Below are positions 19,498 through 30,014 of a DNA stretch of 30,909 nt, piece by piece; position 1 is the first letter of the stretch, and the number at the start of each line of letters is the position of its first letter. The stretch is from Actinomortierella ambigua (Eukaryota; Mortierellomycota; Mortierellomycetes; Mortierellales; Mortierellaceae), in NCBI GenBank assembly GCA_016098155.1, contig JAAAJB010000354.1, forward strand, positions 5,670 through 36,578, written 5' to 3'. Under the pieces are notes generated by a model that did not search any database, was not told the origin of the DNA, and saw only the letters and a list, made by a program, of their open reading frames with translations. A program made the position numbers and the translations under genes.

Positions 19498-20174
19498 AGG
19501 AGTATTTTTGTTTTTTTGTTGCGCAGTATGCTCTGTTGTCTCTTTCTTCTTTCATTTCCATGTAGAGTAGTCTTTTTTTTTTTTTTATTCTCGTTGTCTC
19601 TCCCTACCCATGTCTTTTCTTTTTTCACTCTAATGCATCTATCCATCCACAGAATCTCTTCACCTTACAAGCAACAGCACAGTAGTGCAAATACACATGT
19701 GCTAGTCTACGCAAAAACGAGTTTTGTATCTGTGCGTGCCAATAGCACGATGTATGGTTGTTTCTCATGCGAGGCTCACGCCTTATACTGGTGAGTAGTG
19801 GTGAGCAACGAGGTTTTCCCAGCAGGGCGCAATTTGTTTGGTGGTGAGCTCAACGTGGCGCAAAAAAAAGAGTCTTCAATCTCTTTAGTGACAGCAGGTG
19901 ACAGTCTCAACTTCGCATTTATATCTCTCCCAGCCTTTTTTTTTTCTTCCCCAGAAGACACTCACACACTCTCTCTCCCCACACATCACATCACCCATTT
20001 GCATTCCATTCATTCATTCATCCCTGCCCTTCTCCCCTTCTCTCTCTCTTTTCCCTTTATTTCTCCCTCTCTCTCCCACCCTCTCCCTCTCCAAAGCTAC
20101 GACAGCAACAACAACAACAACAACAACAACAACACATCCCATTTATTCCTCGCTCACCCCTCCATCCTACCTAA
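19498..20174. promoter_or_regulatory. Intergenic region upstream of the Lys-Arg precursor gene
   Basis: About 680 bp with the LETM1 3' UTR (poly-T 19572-19586) and the promoter of the next gene. CT-rich tracts (20030-20095), a CATT repeat (20008-20021) and a CAA array (20106-20133) directly precede the ATG. No coding feature is seen. Confidence 0.45.
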
Positions 20175-21679
20175 ATGACATTTATGACCAAGCGAAGCAA
20201 GACCATTGTGGCCTTGGCTGCAGCCATGGCACTGGTCTGTGCCTCTGTCTCGGCCGAGGGAGCGAAGCACATCCGAGCCATCGACCTGCCCTATATTGAT
20301 GTCAGCAACAGCAACAGCAACAACAACAACGACAACCACCGTTACGAGGACTATAGCTCGCCTCCTATCTGGACCAGTATGTTTAAAAACGCTATTTATG
20401 AAATCAATGTGAGACTGTTGCAGTCTCGTAGTATTATTAGGTCCTCTCTCTCCTGCCCAAGTTTAGGGGAGGGGGGAAGAAGACCTGTAACTTTTTTTTT
20501 GGAACTCACCTTTTTTTTTTTTTTCTTTTTTACTTTTGTAAAATAGATACAAAGGACAATGACCGACACAATAGTGAATACTGTGGCCCCGGTGAGGGTC
20601 GCTCCGTCTCGCGATGCCCAGGCCTCGGCCGTGGTGGCCATTCCTTCCCGGGCCACCTCGGAGACGAGCCCGGCGCTGGACCTGGCGACTGGAACGACAA
20701 CCATCACCGTCGCCACCTCCGCCGTCGTCAGCTCCGCGAACGCAGCCGCCGCCAACTGGCCAAGGCCAACACTGTTGTTGAGGTAGACCAGGAGGAGAAG
20801 AAGAAGAAGAATGAGAAGCGTGGCATCATCATGCCGGACAGCAACCTCCATCTGGACGACGTGCACCTCGCCAAACGTGGCCTGGTCAACTGGCCCAACA
20901 GCGACCTCCATCTGGAGGATGTGCATGTGGTCGAGTTTGAGAAGCGTCAGGATACGTACTATGATCCTGAGAACGACCCCGAGCCGGATATTTATGAGAA
21001 CGATGTCAGGATCTATAAGCGAGGAGGAGGAGGCGGCGGTGATACTCCTGCTGCTCCTGCCGTTGCTGCAGATGCAGGTGTTGTTGCCGTGGAAGCGACT
21101 GCTGCAGCCGCCACTGCCGAGAGCGTCGTCAAGGTCAAGCGCTCGGTGGTCATCTACGACGATAAGCCACACCTGTTGGAGAATGCAGAGTCGTTTGGCG
21201 AGCTGATGCCGTCGTCAGTCAGTGCTCGCAAGTTGAAGAAGCGTCAGGATGTCGAAGACTACGAGGACGACGACGAGGAAGAGGAGGCGGAAGCCGATGG
21301 TAGCTTTGACTTTGATGTTGAGGAGGAGGAGGAAGAGGAAGGCGATGATGACCTTGACTTTAGTGCTGAGGAGGATGAGGAAGGCGATGATGGCCTTGAC
21401 TTTAGCGCTGAGGAGGATGAGGAAGGCGATGATGGCCTTGACTTTAGTGCTGAGGAGGATGAGGAAGGCGATGATGACCTTGACTTTAGTGTTGAGGAGA
21501 AGGATGTGCAAGACAACGAGGAGGATGAAGAAGAAGAACGCCGTCAGGACGACGAGGCTGGTGTGCAGGACTGGATCGAGGAGATGAGGTCCCCTGAGGC
21601 GTTTGAGCTCGAGGACGGACCGGATGGACAGACGCCCTCCGAGGAGGAGATCTTTGCCGCCCAATGGGAGAGTGCCTAA
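20175..21679 (+). CDS. Secreted acidic precursor with Lys-Arg (kexin-type) processing sites
   Basis: Two exons (20175-20376, 20547-21679; donor A|GTATGT, acceptor TAG) give about 444 aa. A signal peptide is clear (hydrophobic IVALAAAMALVCASVSA, cut near residue 27). After an Asn-rich stretch and a Gly/His/Arg-rich region (75-140), five Lys-Arg pairs occur at 158-159, 177-178, 200-201, 225-226 and 265-266, with a sixth at 299-300. They bound peptides of 17, 21, 23, 38 and 32 residues. The first two share a core, SNLHLDDVHL and SDLHLEDVHV. Two sites are followed by Gln-Asp, where pyroglutamate could form. The C-terminal 140 residues are very acidic and hold a 14-aa tandem repeat. Family knowledge: fungal kexin cuts after Lys-Arg in the late Golgi, as in mating-factor and repeat-peptide precursors. 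I do not recognise a named family; function as signalling or wall peptide is inference. Confidence 0.8.
21341..21490 (+). repeat. 42-bp coding tandem repeat, three and a half copies
   Basis: Units start at 21341, 21383, 21425 and 21467 (the last degenerate). Each encodes the 14-residue acidic motif GDDGLDFSAEEDEE with slight changes (Asp for Gly, Val for Ala). Near identity at the DNA level indicates recent expansion or homogenisation. Confidence 0.9.
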
Positions 21680-22170
21680 GAAGGACGGAAGAAAAAAAAC
21701 TACAAAAGGATGATGTCTAAGCAACACTCCTTTTGTTTAAGCATTCCTATCATTTCTCTTTCTTTTCCTTGTCTTTTCTCATTTTTTTTTACGATGTATA
21801 CCCGCCTTTCCTTCCATGCCTGGACCCCCCCCACACACACACCCTTTACCTTTCATGCCACTTTTTTTTTCTGTGTATTTTCCCATACAAAATCTCTGAA
21901 TTATATAAAAAGAAATATGCAAAACGAGTTTCAGTGGTAAAAAGTCCGTGTATTGAAAGGAAATAGAAAAAAAAATCTACAAGAAAAAGATTGAGGATGG
22001 CGGTGGTGACGGTGTGGAAGAACGCGGGAAGAAGGGAGAAAGGGAAGGAGAACTTGCACATCCTCATCCTCTTATTTCTCCTTCACCAGACTTGCCCCCC
22101 TCCCCCCTCCCCATCCTCCTTCCTTCACAACCCCAGAGAATATTTTAGATATTTATAAAATATCTTTTGC
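21680..22170. other. Convergent 3' region, precursor gene and GVP36-like gene
   Basis: About 490 bp between two converging stop codons. It has T-rich blocks (21783-21790, 21862-21870), an A-rich block (21967-21976) and GA-rich sequence (22020-22050). A short TATTTTAGATATTTATAAAATATCTTT stretch, given here only as its AT-rich location 22140-22166, contains inverted ATTTTA/TAAAAT arms and lies just past the GVP36-like stop. No gene is recognised. Confidence 0.45.
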
Positions 22171-23700
22171 TTACTCGCTACGGCTGTTGCGGTACAAAGC
22201 CTCCTGCGTGACCTGCAGCTCATCAATCTCTGGCGCGACCTCGGACAGGATCTCATAGGCCTCCTTGTAGAACTGCGCCTGAGCAGCGACCATATCGGCC
22301 AAGTTACGCAACGGCTCTGGCGACTCCAACACGGCCTTCATCAACGTCGTCGCCTCCTCCAGCGCCGCCACAAACAGATCCTCGGCCTGCTCGACCTCCA
22401 CCCGATGCGCCTCCGCCCGCTCGGGCTTCGCCGTCCGGTACTGCGCCTTGGCCGAATCCAGACTCAGTCGCGCATTCGCCACATTCTTACGCGCCTTCAT
22501 CGCAAACCCAATCTGCGTGTTCAACGTCGTGCTGAAGGGTCCCACAAACTTGGCCGAGATCTCGGCATCCTGCTTCAGTCGGAAATCCCCAATCTTCTCT
22601 TGCACCGTCGCGTACTTGAACAACGCCGACCCCATCGGCTCTTCCAGTCCCAACTGCTCCGCTCCAGACATGCTCGCCCGCGACAGCGCGTGCGCGAGCG
22701 TCTTGGGTGGTGCCGCCGCCGCTGCTGCTGCTGCTGATGATGATCCTGCTGTGGAGGATGACGTCGAGCCTGTTCCATCCCTCTTATCACCCTCCAGTGC
22801 TGCGGCCTCCGTCGCGGCCTTGTCGGCCGGGGACAGAGCAACCTGCTGGATCCGGTCGGTGACGGTGCGTCCAAACTCACCGAGGGTCTCCTGCAGCTGG
22901 GCTGGGTAGTCGTACGACTGGGTCTGGTAGGTGCGTGTCACGCGCAGCAGGTTGGTGTGCATGGCACGGACAGCGTCGACGCGCTAGAATAGACAAGAGA
23001 AAAGGATAGGTAGGGTAGGGAGGTGAGAATCTTGGCGTGTTTCGTGGGAGTGATGACAACATAGACGACAATAATAATAGATAGAAAAAGGTGGTTGCTT
23101 GTCTCTGTTTTTTTTTTGGCGTTGTCCAAAAATAAGGGGTGGGGGGGAGGACACGTCCTTTCTCTTCTAATTTTGTGGCTCTGTTGCAATACCTTCTCCA
23201 AGTCCTTGTACTCTTGGGGGAGCTCGGTAAGGTCCTCGGCTGTTCCCATCTTTTCTTGGGCAAACTATTATTGAGAAGAAAATGATACGTTGGCGTGGAT
23301 GGAGGTGTGAGTGAGAAAGAAAGAAGACGAAGAAAATAGTAACCACACTTCCCACGAGATGGAAACACGCTCTCCACCAAAGAACTAGAGATAGATAGCC
23401 CTGCTGAATGCATACAGGTATCTCCACCTCCCCTTTGGTTAATCAGGTAAGAAGAAGAAGAATGGATACAAGCAGTCTGTGTCCTGCTTGTTCCTACTGT
23501 TTATGACCGAAGAGGTCCTGGTCCTGACCTGACCCGTTCTTCTTCTTTCTGTCAAGGAAAGACGCGACATATAAAACAAGACGGGCTCCGCGAGAGAGAG
23601 AGAGGTAGAAGGGGCGTACCTGCTTGACCTGGCCAAACTGCTTGTTCAGCTTCGCAGCAAGGGGGTTGAGCTGCTGGGAGAATGCTCTAAATTGATCCAT
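22171..23700 (-). CDS. GVP36: BAR-domain protein, GVP36-like
   Basis: Three exons (23700-23620, 23264-23193, 22983-22171) give about 321 aa. The N-terminus (MDQFRAFSQQLNPLAAKLNK) could form an amphipathic helix as in other membrane-bending BAR proteins. Then follow the fungal GVP36 landmarks LPQEYKDLEKRVDAV (43-57) and TRTYQTQSYDYP, and a long alpha-helical BAR region with IGDFRLKQDAEISAKFVGPF and many Glu, Lys and Ala residues up to the C-terminus. Known: yeast Gvp36 is a Golgi/endocytic BAR protein involved in vesicle traffic and vacuole function. A Ser/Ala-rich insertion (about 115-140) interrupts the helices, with eight Ala in a row. Both splice junctions fall within the first 52 residues, in phase 0. 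No SH3 domain follows, as in Gvp36. Confidence 0.87.
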
Positions 23701-24288
23701 ACTGTATGTGTGTGTGGGGATGTAACTGTGTGAGAGAGAGGGGGAATGTGTGTGAAGATGAGAGATGATGCAATGTCGTTTCTCTCTCAGCCCAGTCCAG
23801 CCCAACTTTCTGAGCTCAGCAAGAAAAAGTCACTCGCACCCCCGTGGCGTGGCGTGGCGTGGGGACTGCTTCGCGAAGAATTCAAGCGGGGGAATGTCGC
23901 CCATCGTACAGTTGTGTTCAAAGGGCTGTCGTCTCGCCATCATAGGATGTATGTTTCAGCACAGTCCAGTGTCACTCGTTCTTCACGTTCATGGGTTTTA
24001 TTAGTTCTTTTGTTGTTGTTGTTTTGTTTTTTTTTTTTTCTCGGCGTAAGAGAGTGCAAAGTCTAAGGTAAAAGGTAACAAGAAAAAATCAAAAATGCAA
24101 GGGAAAGTGTCTAAGATAGAGAGAGAGGAGTGTAAAAGTCTGAACAGGATAAATAGTCGAAAAGAAAAAAAGAAGAGGCTGGAAGAGTAGAGAGTGAAGA
24201 TGGGGCTTTTCGTTAAAGAAAAGGAAAAAAAAAAAATGCAAAAATGAGAATGGACGACAATCAAAAAAAGAGGTAGAGAAAGAAACAC
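23701..24288. other. Spacer between SCaMC stop and GVP36-like start
   Basis: These 588 bp hold the promoter and 5' UTR of the GVP36-like gene and the 3' UTR of the carrier gene. GTGTG and GA repeats lie close to the GVP36 start (23705-23755), a GGCGT repeat at 23848-23866, and A-rich/T-rich tracts at 24005-24040 and 24225-24238. No further gene is recognised. Confidence 0.45.
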
Positions 24289-27200
24289 TCAGCGGTCCAG
24301 GCCGAGCTTCTGCTTGCTGTACTCGTACACGACATACGAGATGGAGACAGCCGGCACCACCTTGGTCAGCGTCGGCACCATGCCCTTGTAGAAGCCACGG
24401 ATACCATCCTGCTGATACGTCTTGCGGAACACATCCAGCGTCGACGAATACGTCTGTGGGTGCTGTGGTGTCCCCTGCGCCTGCAGTCGCGTCCGGACCA
24501 GCGACAGCGGGTACACCGTCGTCGCACCCACACTGCCACTGATCGTGCCGCAGGCCAGCAGCACAAACACGCTCGGTCGCTCCAGCTTAATGTTACCATT
24601 GCTGTCATAGTCTGGCGATCCCTTGGCCTTCCACTTCATGTATCCAAACTTGAGCGTCTCAAACACACTCAGGTCAATCGCCGCATACGGGAAAATGCCG
24701 ACCAGCGACGCGCCCAGTCCGCGATAGAACCCTCTCAGGCCTGCTCGCTGCCAAATCTCCTTGCCGACCGAGCTAATACATAGCCGCACCTGCCCTCCCG
24801 CATTCGGATTCTTGCCCGTCGACGACATGATCCGCGTCTTGATCGTCTCCAATGGGTAAATGCTAAACTGCGACGCAAGTCCCGCAATGCCTCCGGCCAA
24901 GAACCGTCCTGCGGTCGAAATCTCGGCCGATCCGTTGCCGTTGCCATTGCCTCCATTCTTGGACGAAGACGAAGAAGACGACGACGACGGGGCATTCGTC
25001 AAAAACGGCAGATGCGATGTGATCAGCCACTTGCTGGTCTCGTACATGTAGAATTTGATCGCCGACTCGGGTGCAATCTTGACAATGTTCAGTCCATTGC
25101 CACGGAAGAACGTCCGGACACCGCCTTGGTGGTACAAGTCCATAATCGCCGACCATAATAACCGCTGTTGCGGAGGTTGGCGGACCAAGTTGCTGGAAAA
25201 GTTGGGTATATTCTTGAGGTTCGCTACCGCCTTGGGGCCCGTCAGTGTCGACACTGCCGAGTTTGTAATCAGGTACACCTTGAGTCGGTCCAATGGCGCC
25301 GTCACTAAGAGAGGAGAACCAAGCGATAGAGAGCAAATGCAAGATTGATCAATGATAGTTAGCATTTCAGTTTTCCCCGGTTTACACATAACATTCGACC
25401 CACCCTTCGATCCTCCAAAACTCGTTACCTGTTCTGGAAACGGCTCCGGCAATGGCACCGGCCAAGAGATACTTGACGACATACTCGTGGTCTGAAGGAG
25501 GAATGACCACATCACCATCGACGCCGACCTGTGCAATCACCTCCTGCACGTATTTGTAGATTTCTTTGAGTGTTGTCTCACGAGGCAAAAGCTATTGGAT
25601 AAACACAAAAAAGGGGGGTCAACCATCTTGTCGAAAAGAGTTTTTTTTTTCCACGCCGCCGAGCACGTTGTCCGAGCACGTTGCAGCATTATTTGATCTG
25701 GACAATCCTCTCCGCATGCATGAACACCAAAACTTATTTTTTTTTTGGTTCATATCATCAATTGGCACACATACCACCAGAAAATCGCGCCATTCATCAT
25801 AATCAATGACTCCGTTGCCATCCTTGTCGATCGCCTTGACAAACTGTTCGAGATCTCCCTCTGAGAGATGAATGCCAGCCTTGGCCAACGACGCCTGCAG
25901 TTCTTCGGGCTGGATTTCTATGGATCGGGAAAGATATGAACGATATTGGGTAAGCAAAAATTAAAAAAAAAAAAAAAAAAAAGAAGGTCGAAACAGGTTT
26001 CCAGGTGGTTCTCCTTGCCAGCCCCTGCCCTGTCTCTTTCATATGGAAAATGAACTCTGGGTGAGGATTGCCCTTGACGGGTACAACAATGCTGCCCCCC
26101 TTTCTCTCTTCATCTCCCCCTTCACCCCTCTTATCGTCTCGACCCTTTTTTGGACAAATGATCGCCGTTGGCCCTGAAAAGTGATCGTTCCTAGCTGTGT
26201 CTCTAAAAATCTTTTTTGGATCCTCCAGTGAGAAACAACAAAGGGTTCTCTTTGTTTCTCATCTCTCTCTCTCTCTCTCCATCTTTTCCCCAGAGTTTTA
26301 CTTTACCATGGTCGTTATTATGGTCAATTTCCTGGAACAGGTTCCATAACCGCTCCTCCTTCTCCTCAACAAAGATCTGAAAGTCCGAGTAGAGAACACG
26401 TGGTGGTCGCTTGGCATCCCCATCCTCGTCGTCATGAGAGTCCTCAAACATCAAATGACTGCCTGTCGTGTTGACAACACCGTCGCCCTCGACACTAGCC
26501 TGAATACCGGCCTCGGACGACAACTCGGAGAAGTCGACCAAGGAAGATGACAACATGATATCATCATCCTCTGATGCTGCTGCTCCTTCCTCCTTGCTTT
26601 GTGGTTGGTCACTATCTCCTGATACCGCCGATCTTGCTACCAACCCTCCTGCTGTCCCTGCTACTCCTGCCATTCCTGCCACTCGTGCTCCTGTTACTGT
26701 TCCTCGAGATGGTGGTGGTGATAATGATGATGATGATGATGATGCTGTTGTTGTGGCTGTTGCTGTTGACGATGATAATGAAGAAGATGAGACTGGTGTC
26801 GATCCATCCTTTTTTGTCTTTGCAGTACTCCGTGGGCGAGGACTGCTGCCGCCACCGCCACCGCTACCGCCGAGACTCCTTCGCAGTTTCCGGCGATGGC
26901 AGAGCTGGAGCAGCTCGTCCGCATAGCGGCGCTGGACATTCTCATCCGGGGAGATGTCGGCAAAGAAGCCAACGAGCGAATTGGCGTCCAGGAACGCATT
27001 GTCGCCATCCTGCGACGACGAGGAGGACGACGACGACGATCGCTCGTTCAAGGGGCTGAATTGCTTGCGGATCCGGGCCAGGCGCTCCTCTCGCGTCTCA
27101 TAGTGTGACAACGGACGACGAGCGGTGGTCGCGGAGGTCTTGGTGGCCGCCTTTTTCTTCGTGGTGCTGGTGCTAGTGATGCTACCAAGTTCTTCGACTA

Positions 27201-27642
27201 GCGCTGATTCAACGGGATCGGAAGAACCATCGCCCGAAGCATCCATGGATGGATCCTCATTCAAGTCGGATCCTGATTCCGGCCATGGGAGGTCGGACGA
27301 AGACGCTGTTGTGGCTGTTGTTACTGTGGGCCTGTTGGTATTGGACAAGGGCGCCTTGGGTGGGCTGGCGGTGGTGGTGGTGGTAGTCGGAGCAGTACCA
27401 GCACTACTGCTGCTGCCACGACTGCTACTACTACTGCCACTGTTGCTACTGCCGGTGGTGGGAGAGGAAGGAGAGGCAACGCCGCGCCTGGCGTCGTTCT
27501 TGTTGGGGACCGGGACAGACGTCAAGTGAACCTCCATCAGCTTGATGCTCCCGCGATCCTTTGGTTCGTCGTCGGACACTGGTGCGGGAGCCGCATGGTT
27601 GTCATGCCAGTCCAACGAATCGGTTGGATCGTTGGAAGACAT
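24289..27642 (-). CDS. SLC25A24: Calcium-dependent ATP-Mg/phosphate carrier (SCaMC / SLC25A24-like)
   Basis: Four exons (27642-26307, 25917-25775, 25591-25429, 25304-24289) give about 885 aa. The C-terminal 350 residues form a standard carrier: APLDRLK (550-556), YPLETIKTRI and YPLSLVRTRLQ, with FFRGNGLNIVKIAPESAIKF after the first, typical of ATP-Mg/Pi carriers. Ahead lies an EF-hand unit: a loop from Asp440 (DHNNDHEIQPEE, formed over a splice) and a canonical loop DKDGNGVIDYDE (476-487), then LLPRETTLKEIYKYVQE, the usual linker helix. Known: these carriers swap ATP-Mg for phosphate across the inner membrane when cytosolic Ca2+ rises. Odd: about 430 Ser/Thr-rich residues precede the EF-hands; only scattered pieces (RLARIRKQFSPLNE, RRYADELLQLC) recall the degenerate first EF pair. 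Start: Met at 27642 follows a CT/GA-rich likely 5' UTR; the frame stays open to 28197. Confidence 0.91.
25963..25982. repeat. 20-base poly-A tract in SCaMC intron 1
   Basis: An uninterrupted run of A on the + strand (poly-T on the coding strand) about 45 bases before the 3' splice site of intron 1, perhaps helping as a polypyrimidine tract. Confidence 0.85.
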
Positions 27643-28379
27643 TTGGAAATGGTGAATTTGTTGCTCAGGCCCAAGGGAGGGGAGGAGAGGGGAGGGGGGA
27701 GGTGGGGTGAGGGGGGTGGGGCGCCAGAGGCTGAGCAATGGTGTTGTTGGCGGTGGTGGAGGTGGTGAGAAAGAGATGTCAGGAGTAGGGGATTCCCCTT
27801 CGGAAGGAAGGAAGTAGCGATCGGGGGAAAAGAGAAAAAAAAAAGGTGAGAAAGCTTGTTGTGGGGAAAAGAAGAGCCAGTGGAACGATGACAAGAATAG
27901 GGCACAAACAAATTTGCTGTTGTTGTTGCCCACGGACAAAATTAAATGTTTCGTTCGTTTGGAGGGGCAGCAAGGGCTCAAAGAGTGCAATAAAAAAACG
28001 CACACATCAAGGAAAAAAAAAGTGTAAAGGGGGAACAGAAGGGGCATGGAAGGATGGTAAAGAGTTGTATGCCGATTACGAATACCGAGGAGAGAAGAGA
28101 CCACCTCTCTATCCTTTATACCCCAGATAGATATGCTTATGTTTGCCTTCCATTTCGAGGCGATGAGAGATGAGAGCAGCGCGGGGAAGTCCCCCATCCT
28201 CCGCTTGCCCTCGTTTCCCTTCCCCTATTATTATTGTCGCATGTACACCTGCCTGCCTGCATCTGACACATTTGCAGTAGGGAGACTACTGTACAGCCTC
28301 CCCCCTTCCGCTCATAGTGGAAATAAAACAGTGCCATTTCTCGTCAAGATTTCTTTCTATCCCACGCTATCAAGCTTCT
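27643..28379. promoter_or_regulatory. Upstream region of the SCaMC gene
   Basis: About 740 bp between the SCaMC start and the ERV41-like stop, both on the minus strand. The part next to the SCaMC start is strongly G-rich on the + strand (27670-27770), that is C/CT-rich 5' UTR on the coding strand. The frame of the first exon remains open through it, but composition and the CT-rich leader argue for untranslated sequence. No other gene is seen. Confidence 0.45.
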
Positions 28380-30014
28380 CTACTTGGTAAACTGCTGCAA
28401 AGGCGCAGCCTCTGGTCGGAACGAGTAATACACTGCGCTCAGCACTTTGTGGACCATGCCTGCCGTGACAAAGTATCCACATATCAGTCCTGCCAATCGC
28501 ACCAGCAGGTGCCCAAACGACATGCCGCTTTGCTCCTTGATCAGCACCGTAATCGGCTCAATGTCGTACTTGAAGAAAAGACCGGGGATCCCACGATCCT
28601 CCTCATATGCCTTTCGGTACTCGTTGACAGAGTACTGGTTCGTAATCAGCTCTCTGCCGCGCCGGTCTATGCGCCATGCATGGAACAAAAAAAAAAACAA
28701 AAAGTGTGTGTGTTTAGGAACACGTGTTTCTCTCTCTCTCTCTATCACTATCTCTCTCAGCTCTATTGCACACTACACATCATGAACACCTGATTATGCC
28801 TGCCTTACCGATATAGATGGTCGGGACCACCGTCAAAAAGTACTGGAAAGCTTCAAAACCTATCCCAAGTCAGAGTGCAAAGAGTCTTTGGGTAAGTAGC
28901 CATGCATATTCTTGCCCTTGAAAGAACCAGCGACACTAACAACAAGTCGTAGAGTCTCATAAAAAAAACGAAATGAAATGAAAATGGTCAAAAGAACATA
29001 CGATCCTTGGAAATCTCAAAGCTGTCGTCAAGAGGATTGACGATGGTCGGGTACAGCGCGCCAAACGACAACTCGTCAATTTTGTGCGTCATGTTGATCA
29101 GCTTGTGGTCCAGATGCATCCCATAGTAACCATGACCCTGCGTGGTAATGTGCATGTTTCCGCTCAGTTTGTTTGCTTCAAAGCTGCCAGCAATCCTGCA
29201 TGCGTCCATCTCGCTCGCTATCGATGTCAGATGGATAAACGCGTTAGCCCGATAACAAGAAGTATCATCAACAACAACATTGAGCCCTGTACCCCTACTG
29301 TTTCGAGAGACTGATATTTATATATATGCCAGACTCTACACTTACAGTCATGGTGGGTACTCTCTTGGGCTGCCCGTCGTTGTGCTGCCTTGATCAGCTT
29401 TTGGACATTCAGCGGCTTTTGGCGGGACCGCCCGGACCCCGACGATGCTGAAATGGAGAATTTCTATCAGTCGTGGAAGGGAAAACACCAAAGGTGTTAG
29501 GAGCAAGCAATCTCTTCCTCCATGGACAATAACAACAATAGGTTCTACCTCTCGAAAGATCGACCCTCCCCTTCATCTCTCACTCGCTCCTGCGCTTGCA
29601 GAAAGAAAGATACTTACGGTAGGAAACTTTTCAATCGCACTGGAAAGAGCCATGTTCACCTCTGCAATGTCACGAAGATCAATACGAAGAGCTACGCGAC
29701 AATGGAATACCATGGCAAGATTAGTATATAAGCATTCAAGTCTCGCGGGCGCGGAGAGGCGTGTGGGTGTGTTCCTCTTTACCTTCGCAGGGCATTGCCA
29801 CGGTCACGTCCACGTTGATTTGCAGCTTGTGGTTGACAAGAGGATCCACCAAGAAGGTGTAGTCATTGCGCACACCGAGGTAATCGCGAATCTCTCCCAG
29901 GACCAAGAAACACAGAATGCCCGAGACGAGAAGCGTCAAGATACCGCCGGACCCTGTCTTTTTTACAAAGCCAGCCTCCACCTTGGGGAATGCATCAAAG
30001 TCTCTGAACTGCAT
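28380..30014 (-). CDS. ERV41: ERV41/ERGIC2 COPII-vesicle cargo receptor subunit
   Basis: Six exons (30014-29783, 29691-29618, 29463-29346, 29217-29002, 28859-28809, 28666-28380) give about 325 aa. Seen in order: FDAFPKVEAGFVKKTGSGG, a membrane segment (about 24-42), INVDVTVAMPCEALRIDLRD, a lumenal domain with CRIAGSFEANKLSGNMHITT, IDELSFGALYPTIVNPLDD, FQYFLTVVPTIYI, NQYSVNEYRKAYEEDRGIPG, FFKYDIEPI, then a second membrane segment (about 288-312) and a short cytosolic tail. Known: Erv41 and Erv46 form a complex cycling between ER and Golgi that retrieves or sorts cargo. NQYSVNEY and FFKYDIEPI favour the Erv41/ERGIC2 branch over Erv46, which has a larger Cys-rich lumenal loop. Exon 3 starts at GATAG|AAATTC; a nearer CAG would break the frame. 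All introns are GT-AG. Confidence 0.9.

Noticed and set aside
21215..21727. Minus-strand frame rich in Leu/Ile opposite the acidic repeat
   Set aside because: Antisense shadow of the Glu/Asp repeat; repeat units look membrane-like only because of complementarity.
27643..28197. Extension of the SCaMC first exon to an upstream Met at 28197
   Set aside because: Adds mostly Phe/Pro/Ser-rich translation of a CT-rich leader; looks like 5' UTR.
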